From Rhodotorula mucilaginosa (Eukaryota > Basidiomycota > Microbotryomycetes > Sporidiobolales > Sporidiobolaceae), in contig CP137879.1 of assembly GCA_034406715.1 (NCBI GenBank), positions 614,588 to 678,587 on the forward strand: 64,000 nucleotides of DNA. Reading direction: 5' to 3'. How positions within the stretch are numbered: the stretch's first letter is position 1; every line of letters starts with the position of its first letter. Below, piece by piece: positions 1 to 11,028 of the stretch. The position numbers and the translations under genes were made by a program. The notes under the pieces were generated by a model. The model saw nothing but the letters and a program-made list of their open reading frames with translations. It made no database searches and was not told the DNA's origin.

Positions 1-1422
1 CATGAGGGCGAAGGGAGGGCCGTCGGTTGGTACTTGGAACCGTTGTTGGCGTTGGCGCCGTTTGGGAAAAAGGATTTGGTCTTGACCCTCCGAGGGGTCA
101 CAACCAACGCGGTCGACCCGAGTGTCGATACGATCAGGACGAGCGGGTTGCCGCATCTGGCCATGTTCCTCGATCGGGATGGCGTCGAACTCAGGGTGCG
201 TGCGCGGCTGGCTGGCTTTTGCTTCCCTCTCTGGGTGGCCGGTGTGGGAAATGGGACTGACACCCCGCGGCTGCCGTCCCGCAGATTACGAAACGAGGTC
301 ACCCACCCTTGGGAGGCGGAGAAGTGACGTTCACGTGCCCTTCCGTGCGGACCATCAAGTCCGGGTTCGAGTTTACCAACGTCGGCCGGATCGCGAAAAT
401 CAGAGGGATCGCGTGCGTCCGCTTTCTTTCCCGAGGCCATGATACCTGGTCTTGATGACCAGAAACAAAGAACTGGAACTGATGCGTGTGCGAGCGTGTG
501 CGTGTGTGTGCAGTCACTCGGTGCGGGTCTCGCCGCAACTGGCGAACCGACTCGTCGCGGCTGCGAGGAGCGTCCTGAACCGGTACATCCCCGACGTCTA
601 CATCTACTCGGACGTGTACCGCGGAGAAGACAGCGGCAAGTGAGTCCGGCCCGGCGTGCTCTTCCTCGGGGTCTGCTCTCTGCGCTTCAGAGGGAGCCGA
701 ATCTACGCGTGAATAGAGAGTGCTGGCTTTGATTCTGATTCTCTCCTTACAACCGCCCGCAGATCTCCTGGATACGCGATCACGCTGGTCGCGACTTCGA
801 CTTCTCACGTAATCCATTCCGCCGAAGCGTCTTCCTGTCCGCCTCCCTCCAAACCCTCCTCCTCAACACCAACTTCCACCACCGACTCTTCTTCTCAAGG
901 CTGGACCCCTCCCGTGCCTGAAGACCTCGGCCTCCTCGCTGCTCGACAACTCCTCGCCGAGATTAAGCGAGGCGGGTGCTGTGATCGCGGGTGGGAATGG
1001 TTGGTCACGACGATGTTGGTCCTCGGAGCCGAGGACGTTGGGCGAGTGAGAGTCGCGGGTCCGTTCGAGGCTGGGTTGTGAGTCCATCCCTCTTTTTTCT
1101 TATGGGGAGAGATATCTCTTTTTTCGTTTGCAGCAAGCGGACTAACGAAAGAACGCCACCCTTCGCTCGCTCGGCTCGCGCGCGCAGCATCGAACACTTG
1201 CGCGACTTGAAAGCGTTCTTCGGCACGACGTTCAAGATCAAGGATGCCGCCGCCTCCGCCTCTGCTTCTGCTTCCGCTTCTTCGCGACTTGCCCTTACCG
1301 ATGGTGCGGGCGAGGATGAGGCTGCTGCGATCGGAGGCAAGGACTCGGAGAGGGAGGGGGAGGAGTACATCCTGAGTTGTGTCGGGACTGGGTTCACCAA
1401 CACGGCCAAGCGGGCGGGTTAG
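1..1422 (+). CDS. RCL1: RNA 3'-phosphate cyclase-like protein Rcl1, 5' end outside the window
   Basis: Nucleolar Rcl1, the cyclase-like factor that acts with the Bms1 GTPase in 18S rRNA maturation. Reading frame 1 is open from base 1 and gives the family segments in order: LEPLLALAPFGKK, LRGVTTNAVDPSVDTIR, HPPLGGGEV, RVSPQLANRLV, FIPDVY-type IPDVYIYSDVYRGEDSGK, EIKRGGCCDRG and LRDLKAFFGTTFKIK. Splitting the gene into exons 1-195, 285-412, 514-639, 763-1077 and 1188-1422 keeps the frame at each junction; the last intron has an ACTAAC branch site near 1141. The C-terminus carries an Ala/Ser-rich insert before the final GTGFTNTAKRAG and a TAG stop. The N-terminal part lies beyond the left edge. 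Identification is by family knowledge and is firm; exon edges are inferred. Confidence 0.93.
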
Positions 1423-1936
1423 TCGGCGGGCCGTGTCTAGAATCCTCTCTCTATTCCGTCGTGGATGTGTTTGTTGTAATCATCTTATGCGCCGAGTGAC
1501 GAGGTTGTAATGCGGGGAATAGTAATGCGGTTTGATTAGTAAAATGGAGTCGATTGCAAGTGGGGCTCTCGTCTCGTTGTCAACGCGGCTCTCGCTCACC
1601 CTCGCATGCGAATCTTGTGCGAGTGCTATAGGGAGACAAGAGAATCTCATTAGAGCGGTCTGCCCTGCGCTGCGCCACTCTCTCTCTCTCTCGCGTTGAG
1701 ACGACGACGACTCTCGCTTCTCAGTGACTCGCCTCGCCTCGCCTTACCACAAGCTCCGACGCAGAGCATAGAGGACTCCGACCGATAGGAGCGACCCTTG
1801 AGTGCATTCGTCCGTGAGCTGCCTTCCCTTGCCCCTTTGCACGAGCGAGCGAGTTGACGCGAACTGAGCGCCCCTTTCACCTCCACGACGACGACCGACA
1901 CTGACCTCGCGTACTATAGAGCATAGACGCAGAGCC
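1423..1936. other. Intergenic region RCL1 / striatin-like gene
   Basis: No gene is supported. It holds the RCL1 3' UTR and the pyrimidine-rich leader of the next gene, including a CT-rich run near 1678-1690. Short open frames here overlap each other on both strands and resemble nothing known. Confidence 0.5.
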
Positions 1937-4701
1937 ATGCTCCCGTGGAATCCACCGTCGGGGTTCTCCCTCGCCGGAGGGGCGACTTCCAATCCCAACT
2001 CCAACTCCAACTCGACCGCAGCCGGAGGAGGCGGAGGCTATTCCGGTTACAACGACCACCAGCAGCAGCAGCAGCAAGGACAAGGACAAGGACAAGGACA
2101 ACAGCCACAAGCACAGATCGGAGGGCAGGTCACCCCTCCCCCCGCCAACCCCAACGGGGCCCAACAAGCCCTACCCCCAATGACTCTCGCCTCGACTCTG
2201 CATTTCCTCCAATCCGAACACCGCCGCTACGCCCGAGACCGCAACGAGTGGGAGATCGAACGCGCCGAGATGAGAGCCCGGATTGCGCTCCTCGAGGGAG
2301 AGAAGAGGGGCAACGAAGGCGCGTTGAAATCGCTCGCGAGGAGGTGCAAGATGTTGGAGATGGCGTTGAGGGGGGAACGGTCCAAGTTCCTCAACTCGGC
2401 GGCGACTGCTCTCAGTAACCCCGCCGCCGTGTCGTCCGCCGCTCTGAGCACCCCCGCCACCGCTTCCGGAACGGCGTCCCCCATTCCGGGACAAGGTCCC
2501 ACCCTCGCGGCCACCACAGCCGGGAGCAGCATCGCCCCCAACAAGGCCCTCACCGCGTTGCAGCAGACCCTCGCCGAGGCACCGAAATCGAGCCCGATGA
2601 CGAGTTCGACGTCGTCGCCCGGTCAGGCGGCCGGGTTGTCGTTGCCGCCCGCGGCCGGTTCGGCCGGTGGAGGTCCGCAGCAGCAGCAGCACACGCGATC
2701 CGACTCAGTTGGCGCAGCGAACGGCGGCCACCCCGCCCCCACCACCACTTCAGGTCACGGCCCCTCCATCCCCATCCCCACCGCCACCGCAACGACAACG
2801 ACGAGTCTGCGCGACCCGCGCGGCAAAGCCCGCTCGCGCGACTATCTCAAACAATGCCTGCAAGAGATCACCTACTTGACCAGTTCGGCGACGTTGAACC
2901 CGTTGGCGGCGCAGAGTTATGCGGCTCCCGGGGTCATGAGACCGAGGAAGGTGTTGCCGGATCAGGTGCCCGTGGGTCAGCCCGGGGTGATCAACCTTGG
3001 AGGAGGACCGGGAGCGGCGACTCAGGCGGCTTCGGTTATGGCTCAGGCTCCGACGACGGCGACGACCACTACCACCGCAGCAGCAGCTCCGACGCCCTCG
3101 ACTTTGAACGCGCAACCCTCGACGAATCCCGGTCCCGGTCCCGAATTCGAGCCCGTCGCAGCTTCTTCGACGACGTCGCGCGGTGGTGCAGGCGCTCCGA
3201 CGAGTTTGGCGGCTGCGACGCCGGTCGCGTTCCCTCCTGCTTCTGCTTCGGCGCTCCTCTCCGCCTCGGCTTCGGATTCGGAGTCGGCTTCGGAGGTGGC
3301 GACTCCCCTTCCGCCTTCATCCTCAACAGCGGCCGACTCCGCGTCGTCGTCGTCCTCCTCTGCCGGCCAAGAAGCGGAGACGAAGAAAGGGACCGAATCG
3401 ACGCCGTCGTCCTCCTCCTCCTCCTCCTCGAATAGCGCCCCTGTCGCTCCGGACTCGGAACCGGACGTGTTCGCTTCGACGCCCGTCCCACCCTCGCCCT
3501 CGCCCTCGCTCTCGAACGGCGTCACCCCGACTATTTCGTCGGGACCATCTGCTGCTGCCGGCGGCGAGAGTGCGCATGAACACGATGACGACGAGGAAGA
3601 AGAAGAAGAGGAGGAGGAGGAGAGGGAGGGGTCCGACCCGCCTTCGGCGTTTGTACCGCTCAAGAGGCAACAGACTCGTCCTGCCCAGGCTCGAGATGGT
3701 GCCGGACGAGGTGCGAGGGACGATCGTGGAGCGGCTGCGACGTCTCCCGTGGTCGTCATGGCGAGCAAGGCGAACGCGGCGCGGAAAGACGGCCATGACG
3801 ACGACGACAACGCTGAGATGGACAAGGCGATTGGCGAAACGGCGACTCGGGATCAAGATGCCGCCGGCACTCCCTCAGACGTGGACGTGGACGTGGATGG
3901 CGACGGTGAGACTGCTCCGTCTCGGGATCAGAAGCAGAAGCAGGAGGAGTCGCCGTCGACAACGCAAAAGGAGGAGGAGGAGGCAACGATGCCGGCCGCC
4001 GCCGCCGCCGAGGAGGAGGAAGAGTCGCATCACAAGTCTGGAGCAGGTGCAGGTGCAGGCGGTTCCGAGCCAGAGAAGCCGGCTACCACCGCCGCCGCCA
4101 CTGCCACCGAGGTTTCGGCGCAGAAGGAGGAGGAAAAGGAAGAGGGAAAGGCAGCCGACGCTGCTCCCACTGCTCCTGCTTCAGTTGTCGTCGGCGAGTC
4201 GGACGACGACGACAAGAAGGAGGAGGAGGAGGAAGTACCGCGTGCTTTGGGCGTCGTTGGCGATGGTGCCACGTCCGAGGCGGGAGCTGGATCTACGAAG
4301 CAGGTACGTGCTTGGCTACCTCGCCTCGCCTCTCTCGCCGAAGATGAAGGCAAACAGAACACAATGCTGACTCTCTTTCCCTCCTCACGTCTCGTTCCCT
4401 TCTTTCCTCCATACGTTTTCGCTGCACTCCCCTCTCTCCCGTTCTCTCGGTCTCGGAATGCCACGTTCAGCAGCAGCCGACGTCGACTTCTTCTAGTCCG
4501 CCTCGAACGGGCAGCAAGTCGCAAAAGTCGAAGAAGAAGCACCACCAACAGGCGGCCGCGAAGTCATCTACGGAGGCCGGAGTAGGCAAGGACAACTCGG
4601 CGTCGACAACGACCACGACTTCTCCTTCTTCTCCGCCTTCCGCTGCTACCAAGTCGACAAAGACGGTCGAGGAGACTGCGGAAGGACGGGATCGGGCCTG
4701 A
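1937..4701 (+). CDS. Striatin-family N-terminal domain protein without WD40 repeats
   Basis: Two exons (1937-4303 and 4471-4701) give 865 residues. Residues ~80-150 match the striatin N-terminus: TLHFLQSEHRRYARDRNEW (caveolin-binding-like aromatic segment), then a coiled coil IERAEMRARIALLEGEKRG and SLARRCKMLEMALRGERSKF. A second conserved patch, RDYLKQCLQEITYLTS, follows near residue 310. Striatins scaffold the STRIPAK phosphatase-kinase complex through this coiled coil. The rest is low complexity: long Ser, Ala, Pro and Glu/Asp runs and a Lys-rich end. Striatins normally finish with a WD40 propeller of roughly 300 residues; none is visible before the TGA at 4699-4701 or in the next 500 bp. 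Start chosen as the first ATG before the conserved domain. Confidence 0.75.
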
Positions 4702-5217
4702 AGAGAGGGCCGGACCCTTTGATTTCTCTCTCCCCCTCTCCCAACTCCTCTTCATTCTGTTTTTTTCTGTGCGCATGTCTCTTCGGGTTCCTCTCTGTTT
4801 GCATGGCGCAGCGTCTCCCCGCGTTTCGGTAAATATAAAGCAAAGCAGCATTTTTGTGTTTCTCTCTTTTCTGTTTCCGCTCGTCCGGTTCTCCTTGCGA
4901 TATCGATTCCGGGTCGGCATCGTCGCTTCTCCTTGAAGCCGTTTCTTTCCAGACCTCTCTTGCTCCAGTCTAGCGGTTACCTTTGCGTCAATAACTCTGA
5001 CCTTTAGGCAAGGGTGCAGGGGATTGATTGCGGAGGAGGAGCATAGTACAGACAACAGTTGAACTCGGAAAAAGAGCCGGTGGAGGAAAGGTGGCGACCT
5101 CCTGGTCGTCATACGGTCGTGACCTGCAGACTCGCTCGATGCCATCCGTGGTATCGAGGGAGCAGGGACAGCGTCAAGGACGAAGAACGACTCGAAAGGT
5201 GCCTGCCGAGGGTGCGT
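4702..5217. other. Convergent 3' intergenic region
   Basis: The 3' ends of the striatin-like gene and COX16 face each other here. T-rich stretches (4757-4766, 4850-4872) may hold poly(A) signals. No coding segment, in particular no WD40-like strand, was found on either strand. Confidence 0.5.
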
Positions 5218-5798
5218 TTACGGATCCTTTTTCGCGATGGGCAACTCGCCCCATTCGGCTTGGCCGGGCAACCTCGCGACGCGGACGTTCTCGTACTCGT
5301 CCGACTCGCCGATATCCCCCGAGGATCTCATGCGCTGCACGATCAGCATACACGCATCAGTTGCCGTGGTCCGATTCCGAGCCGAGGGCGAAAGGGAAGG
5401 GAAGGAGGAACGCACCCAGTACTCCTCCCTGACGTCAATCTTTCGCCGGTCCTTCCGCATCCCCAACTCGTCCTCTTTGCTGACCGACTGGACTTTTTGG
5501 TCGCGGTAGTCGTACCGGGTCTGGGTGAAGCCAGAGAGGGCGAACGACGAGAGGACGATGAGCGAGAGGAACGGGAGTCCGAACAGGGTGAACGGATGCC
5601 GGCGCAGGGAGAGCACGAGCGAGGACCTGCGTGGGCGCTTCAGCCGTCAGCTCCGGCTACCTCCGTGGCATGCCATGGGCTCTTGAAAGCAAGAGCCGAG
5701 GCGATAGCGAGAAAGAGGTCGCGACAGAGGGCTCGCTCGGAGGAGGGAGTCGGATGCTGCGCTCACGGTTTCACGGGTCTGGAAGCGAATGGCGGCAT
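5218..5798 (-). CDS. COX16: Cytochrome c oxidase assembly protein Cox16
   Basis: Small single-span inner mitochondrial membrane protein needed for complex IV assembly. The minus strand gives 119 residues from exons 5767-5798, 5416-5626 and 5218-5334. The order matches Cox16: short N-terminus MPPFASRPVKPSS, hydrophobic span FGLPFLSLIVLSSFALSGF, TQTRYDYRDQKVQSVSKEDE, the hallmark KDRRKIDVREEYW, and a C-terminal YENVRVARLPGQ. Splicing keeps the frame at both junctions (GTGAGC...CGCAG and GTGCGT...TGCAG); the first exon is only 32 nt. It converges on the striatin-like gene. Stop is TAA. Confident by motif order and length. Confidence 0.92.
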
Positions 5799-6646
5799 TC
5801 TCGTCGTCTGTACGTCGTCTTAAAGCAGCCTAGACGCTGGATGCTGATGAGCGAACGAGGGAGCTGGCGCGGAAGCGATCTCGAATAGGGGGAAGCTCGC
5901 ACGGAGAAGTGCTTCGACCGTCTCTGGCCTACGACGTCGCTGAGCCTTGATGCTCCCCGGAGTGACATCGAGAGATGGGCGCGCACAGGGAGGAATGTGG
6001 ACCCTTCCGAAAGAGGGAAGCCGCAGGGGCAGAACCCACGTCCCCGCCTGAAACAGCTCACCGCCTCATCAAGCTCCCCTGGCGCTCGTCCCGAAACGTA
6101 CAGACAGCTCGCAGACGCACGCTTCAACGCAGGTCGGACCCTGTGGACTCGCAGTGTTCGAATCGCGCGTGAAAGACCGCCGAGCTGCGACTCCGGCAAC
6201 GCGAACGAGCGCACGCGCCTTTTGCTTTTCCGCGCGCAAGCTCGAGTCTGATCGTGTGTATCTCTGGCTAATCAAGCCCACAACAATTAGTTTTCCAGTG
6301 TCCCGACCTGCAACAAGGCCATACTGTAGTTAAAAGTGTGCCCGGAAGTTGAGAGGGACAAGAAGGCTGAAGCGGCTTTTGTAAACGGAGTTGAGCCGGC
6401 CCCAGACAGCGTTGTGGACCTTGGTGCACACTGACCAGGACTGAGTCGAGTTGCGAGTCCCATTCAGATATCTGCCGCTCTGGAAGGACGGAAGAACCAG
6501 AGCAAGAGCACTGTCTTGGAGATCAAGTCGCTCGCTCAGAAATGCGCCACACGCTGGGCTATGTCCTAATACAACCTGCCATCCCTTCTCTTCTACTATA
6601 CAAAGCTGACACTCCTCATCATTACAGATGTCCGCATTCATTGCTC
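5799..6646. other. Intergenic region upstream of COX16
   Basis: Contains the COX16 promoter (right side of its ATG at 5798) and the 3' flank of ALD-W member 1. GC falls from about 6250 rightward, where the family sequence begins. No independent gene supported. Confidence 0.45.
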
Positions 6647-7846
6647 TCAAAAGTGCTGGACTCGTTGGATTGTTGCGGTGTTACAAGACGTATTGGGTGC
6701 GGGCAGAACTTTGTGTTGCGGGGTTTTCAACGCTGCAGTGACTCCGTCGGGTTTGCTGCAACAGATTGATAAAGATATGCCTTGGGATTAGTCCCTACAG
6801 CACACGCCACTCTGCTGTAAAAAGGGTAGATTGCTCACCCAGTCCCGGTGTCATGGGAAGCTGTCGTGAAAGAAGCCTGATTGGCTAAAGCAGACAGGCG
6901 CAACCCTGTCAAACCCATGGCTGTTGCGATACTTGAAAAAGGGATCACCACCAACTCACCCAGCGCATGTGGTTGGTCATGTTGAAAGAATCGAGGTACT
7001 GCCATAGATATTGGAGATTCTCATTGAATTCATAGTTGATTCTCAGCTCTTGGGCCGTGAGCAGTCTGAGCATAGCTTCCCGCCACTCCTTTGCTCGTCT
7101 ACATTCCTTTTTGTGCCATTGTTTGACTGCCCGAGTCTCGTTCCGACACAACTGGGGTAGGTGCACATGTGCAGCTTGGCAGAGAGTCTCAAGTTGTTTG
7201 CGGTAACTGTCGTAGCTCATCATGTGAGTAGCACACTCAAGGTGATCTGCTGGATGGCCCTCCGAACCATCAAGAGCCGGCAGTACTGTCTGCAAGGGGT
7301 GCACATCCATCTCTGCATCAGCCAGGTGAGCGTACAAAAACAAACAGTATCGGTAATACTTGCCCAGAGGTCTGGCTTCTCGAGGAGTTTGTCCAAAGTT
7401 CCCCATAGATCTCCAAGCCATCTCTGAAGCTCACTGGATTCGATGTACGGCAGGCGCCACATGCACGCTTCAGAGGTTTCCAGGTACTTCAAGGTGTCGA
7501 CCATCGTCTCGGCTCTGAATTTGCGAGTGTTGATATCGTGCAGCTGCTTGTCCCTCACGGCGTCAATGCGCTGCAGGGCCTTCAGGCAGATTGCCCGGAC
7601 CCTCTCTTCAGGAGTGTTTGTGGCCGGGTAAACTCCGCTTGCTGCCATCGGCGCTGGCTCCAAGGCGGATCCGGCTGGGTATTGGCCGTGCTACTGCTGC
7701 TGGAACAAGGGCTGCGGCTGATGCCCGTGTGATCTTGCCTCAGGGAAGAACTGGGAGGAGAGTGCCTCATGACGATCGAAGTTGTCAGGCGGGAAGGAGG
7801 ACGGTGGGTGATAGCCGTGATGGTGGTAGTTCTGCTGATGCGCCAT
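6647..7846 (-). CDS. ALD-W family member 1 (divergent; in-frame TAG)
   Basis: Not a family I recognise. Exons 7346-7846 and 6960-7289 join in phase 0; two small 3' exons (6839-6876, 6647-6755) are tentative. The N-terminus is Q/H/P-rich (MAHQQNYHHHGYHPP), then a Leu-rich helical region with TPEERVRAICLKALQRID and a basic Trp-containing stretch (KQWHKKECRRAKEWREAML). ATG 7846 is chosen because the family promoter element lies 128-141 bp upstream. An in-frame TAG at 7691-7693 follows three CAG codons and splits the ORF; either translation restarts at ATG 7639 (MAASGVYPATNTPEE) or this copy carries a nonsense mutation. Membership rests mainly on the promoter element and composition, so it is the weakest member. 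Confidence 0.5.
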
Positions 7847-7973
7847 GCCAGCCTGTGCACAAGTTGTTCTTTGTGTAGAGCAAGGGATAGTCCCCAACTA
7901 TAGCGTGGGTGTGGCAGGAAGGAAAGCGTGAACGGCGGGAAGATAGCGGTGTATGAGGAAAGGCGAGCACTCC

Positions 7974-7987
7974 CCGCGGACAAGCCG
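7974..7987 (+). promoter_or_regulatory. Family promoter element CCGCGG-N5-CCG (member 1)
   Basis: CCGCGG ACAAG CCG, 128-141 bp upstream of the member 1 ATG (minus-strand gene). Contains a CGG-N5-CCG inverted repeat, the usual half-site layout of Zn2Cys6 regulators. Confidence 0.7.
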
Positions 7988-8520
7988 GAGCGTCATGGAG
8001 CGGGGAGTCATTCCGGCTAATCCAGCGGAATCCAGCGGCTAAGTTAGCTTCAGGGTCTTGCGGGGATCCTTGACGTGTAGCAAGCACGCAGTTGCAGGCG
8101 TCTCTGAAGGTCGAGACTGACACGGAGCGGCTTCGCGCGCGGAGATGAGTTGAGCCGACCGGCCAGACACAGCTTCGGTGGGACGTTCAGCAGAGTCGGA
8201 CCATCCCAGAGCAAGTCATAAGCAGCTCGAGAGCGCCAGGAGTGGACAGCAGGAGTCGAGTGCTTGCGGGAGAAGCGACGGCGCGTGGATCGGTCATTCA
8301 ACTTGCGAGCTCTCTTTCTCCTATAGACCCGCTTCTCGGGCATTGGACGCATACACGCTTGCTAAAAGGGTTCTTCTAGACTGTCTGCTCGCTTGTACGC
8401 GCCCAGGCTCCCTCGCCACCTCACTCGGTCCTCGTCGTCGCGCGCTCGCCGTCATCGTCGCGGCGTGGGGATCTCTTCGCTCTCTACACAGCACGCGAGG
8501 ACGGTCCAAGTGGACGAAAG

Positions 8521-10254
8521 ATGAACGGAGTACAGGGTTTGGGCGTCGCCGCTTTGGAGAAGGGCCCACGATCCGCAGGATGAGGAGGGACCGGCATCCG
8601 AAAGGTGAGTCTCTTCGCGATCAGGGACGATCAAGTCTAGGCAAGCCGGGACTGACTCGCCTATAACGCCACAGCAACGGTCTCAGCGACTCATGGTATC
8701 CTGTAACGGCGGCGGAGCTGGTCACGCTCGATAGGCTCGACTGGTTCAACTCCTTCGCCGGCACTACCCCCGACCCCCGAACCCTCGCACTGTACTCTCG
8801 CGTCCTCCTCTTCTCGTCCGACCCCCTCCGCGACGAACTCTCCTTCTCTCGCTCGCTCTCGCCCGCACAACCGCGGACAGTCCACTTGATTGCGCGAGAA
8901 CTCGAGCTCGAACATCGCAGTTCGGGAGAGGGCGAGAGGCGCTGCGTGGTGGTTTATAAGTAGAGGCGTGCGCCGCCGGCCATTGTCACGAAGGAGGGTG
9001 AGGGTGGTGATGCGAAGACGCAATCGGAGACTGGGCGAATTGGGAACGGTATGGGTCGAGACCGGTTCGCGCGGACGGATCCGCCTCGTCGTGTGAGTTT
9101 GGGCCGTCTTTCCTTTCCTTTCCTTTCCTTTCCTTTCCTTTCCTTTCCTTTCCTTTCCTTTCCTTTCCTTTCCTTTCCTAAGGCTCACAACGATTGCCAC
9201 CAGTCCCTGCGCGGCTCCGTCTCGAGCATCGTCCTGCGTCATGTTGCCTCGCGCGATGCGCTTCTCGCCTCGACCCCGACCGACTACCTCCACCAGCCAA
9301 CTCACGACTTTACTTCTTCGCCGTCTCGCGCTCCGGCTTCTACGAAACCGCACCGCCATCCACGCAGCGGCTCTTCCCCGGGCGGTTCGTCGTCGGTGTT
9401 GCCTTCCCCGATCGGGACCGGCTCGAACGGGCCGTACACGCCGGGGCAAGAAGTCGATGCCGGTCACGCGCTACCATTCCCACTCCTTTTCATCCGTTTC
9501 AGCCTCGCCCGGTTCGGGAACGGGAGCAGGAGCGGCTGCGACGTCGATGGCGATGCTGCCGTCGTTTTCGGGATCAGGATTGAGCGGACTCGGCGCGCAC
9601 CACCAGTGTCACCACCACCAGCAGCAGCAGCAGCAGTACGGTCACCGCGCCGGGTCGGGCAGCTCACGTCCCTATGATGCATACTCGACGCCGGCTTCGA
9701 GTCCTCTAGCCACCAACCCTCCCGGTGCTGGGTCGACGGCAGGAACCGGTGCCGCTGGACGAGAGCTCACTTCGACAGTCTCGCTCGGTGCTGATTTGTT
9801 GGGCTACCTCTGCGCCAAGTCGTCGTACCAGTATCAGCAATTCGATCAGCCGTAGTCGAGGTTGGCGGACGCAGCCGAGGCGGCTTTTAACGCTGTGCCG
9901 AGGTATGGCGACGACTCTCGCAGTCAACCGCAGCCAGTATACGAGCAGCAGTCGCACTTCCCAGCCTTTGGCTCGCCGACAAGCGACGCCGACATGATGC
10001 ACGGGATCCGCAAGTCGTTCTCGACCACGGGAATCGCCAACGGTCCAGGCGGTGGCGGCGGCAACTCCGCCGGATGGAATGGCCACCCTCTCCCTTCGCG
10101 ACCGTCGAATGAACTTGCGGCCGGGCATGACTGGCCAGTCGACGGGGCTGAGACGATGGGATCTCGTCAAGTCCGGCATCACGCTGGTACGGGATTGCAA
10201 GGCGCCGCGCTCGGAGGAGGAGGGGAGCTGGAGTGGCGTCGGCGCGACTGGTGA
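8521..10254 (+). pseudogene. R3H-domain protein gene, disrupted
   Basis: The recognisable part (about 8680-8960) reads LVTLDRLDWFNSFAGTTP, LALYSRVLLFSSDPLRDELS and the R3H-type core TVHLIARELELEHRSSGEGE followed by VVVYK; R3H domains bind single-stranded nucleic acids. Coding character then continues past an in-frame TAG (8961-8963) with RRAPPAIVTKEGEG, crosses an intron containing a TTTCC array, changes frame near 9450, and meets another in-frame TAG (9853-9855) inside Q/S/G-rich sequence before the TGA at 10252-10254. The first exon is uncertain; ATG 8521 with a short intron is one option. Two nonsense codons and a frameshift suggest a recently decayed gene, though a single undetected intron could remove the frameshift. 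Confidence 0.6.
9109..9179 (+). repeat. (TTTCC)n pentanucleotide microsatellite
   Basis: About 14 uninterrupted TTTCC units within an intron of the R3H-domain pseudogene, between a GTGAGT donor (about 9092) and a CCACCAG acceptor (about 9204). Confidence 0.95.
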
Positions 10255-11028
10255 GGAGGAAGCGACGGAGGGCCGGAACGCGCGAGGGCGTGCGCATCCC
10301 AAAATCACGACAAACTATCACAACCGCTCGGTTCTGCCCGCGCAGCAGCAGACACGCTCAAGTGACCGACACGACGCGACCACCGACACGACGCGACCAC
10401 CAAAACCCGCAGCTTGCAGAACCGTTCTCTTCTTGTACGATCATAACGCTTCGCATATTTTGACATGCACCTTGACCACCATGACCTGCTATTTCACTCT
10501 TTCTTGATATCCATACACCGCTTCCTCCTGCGTACCATATTACCCTCGCGATCCTTTCTCTCTTTTCAATCGTAACGCACTTGACGATCTTGCAACTCTT
10601 CGCCTTGACGGCCCACGACCTCTGTAGACTTCTTACCCTCTGTATTTACGCAGTTGCACTCTCGGCCCGCGGGCATACGACGAGCGCGGGCGATTAAGGT
10701 TGACGGGTGGCGGTCACGTGCAAAACTCGCGACGGCTAATCGTCGACCACGCGGGTCACCACTTCTTCGCTCACTTTGCCCCGCTTCTCCTGCGTGCCTC
10801 TCTCCTTCCTTTCGCTCTGTTGCAGCACATTTCACACTAAAGTACTCCCAGTAAGCTACCCTCGCAGCCTGCGGTCCCTCAGAGGCGCTCCGGCCGCTTG
10901 TCTGCCTGCATCGGCTACATTTAGCTGTCGAGCGCATCTCCTTATCGCGACCCGTCTTCGAAGTTATTCTCTTTCGAGCGAGCACTAGGGACGCATCCAG
11001 CTGACAAGGTATCGTCTGCAGACTCATC
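10255..11028. other. Intergenic region with promoter of the 11.0-kb gene
   Basis: No supported gene. The right part (10700-11028) is pyrimidine-rich, as expected for the leader of the downstream gene; a possible 5' UTR intron could end at CTGCAG near 11020. Confidence 0.4.

Noticed and set aside
2171-4548. Long ORFs antisense and in other frames of the striatin-like gene (up to 395 residues)
   Set aside because: They are by-products of GC-rich, low-complexity codons (poly-Arg, poly-Ser, poly-Pro translations) and show no domain.
5028-5823. 254-residue plus-strand ORF at 5059-5823
   Set aside because: It lies antisense to COX16, whose conserved motifs and spliced frame are unambiguous.
7691-9855. 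Reassignment of TAG to glutamine
   Set aside because: Three in-frame TAGs looked like CAG-to-TAG changes, but RCL1, GPI2, the small membrane protein, member 7 and the carrier gene all end naturally at TAG, so TAG is a normal stop here.
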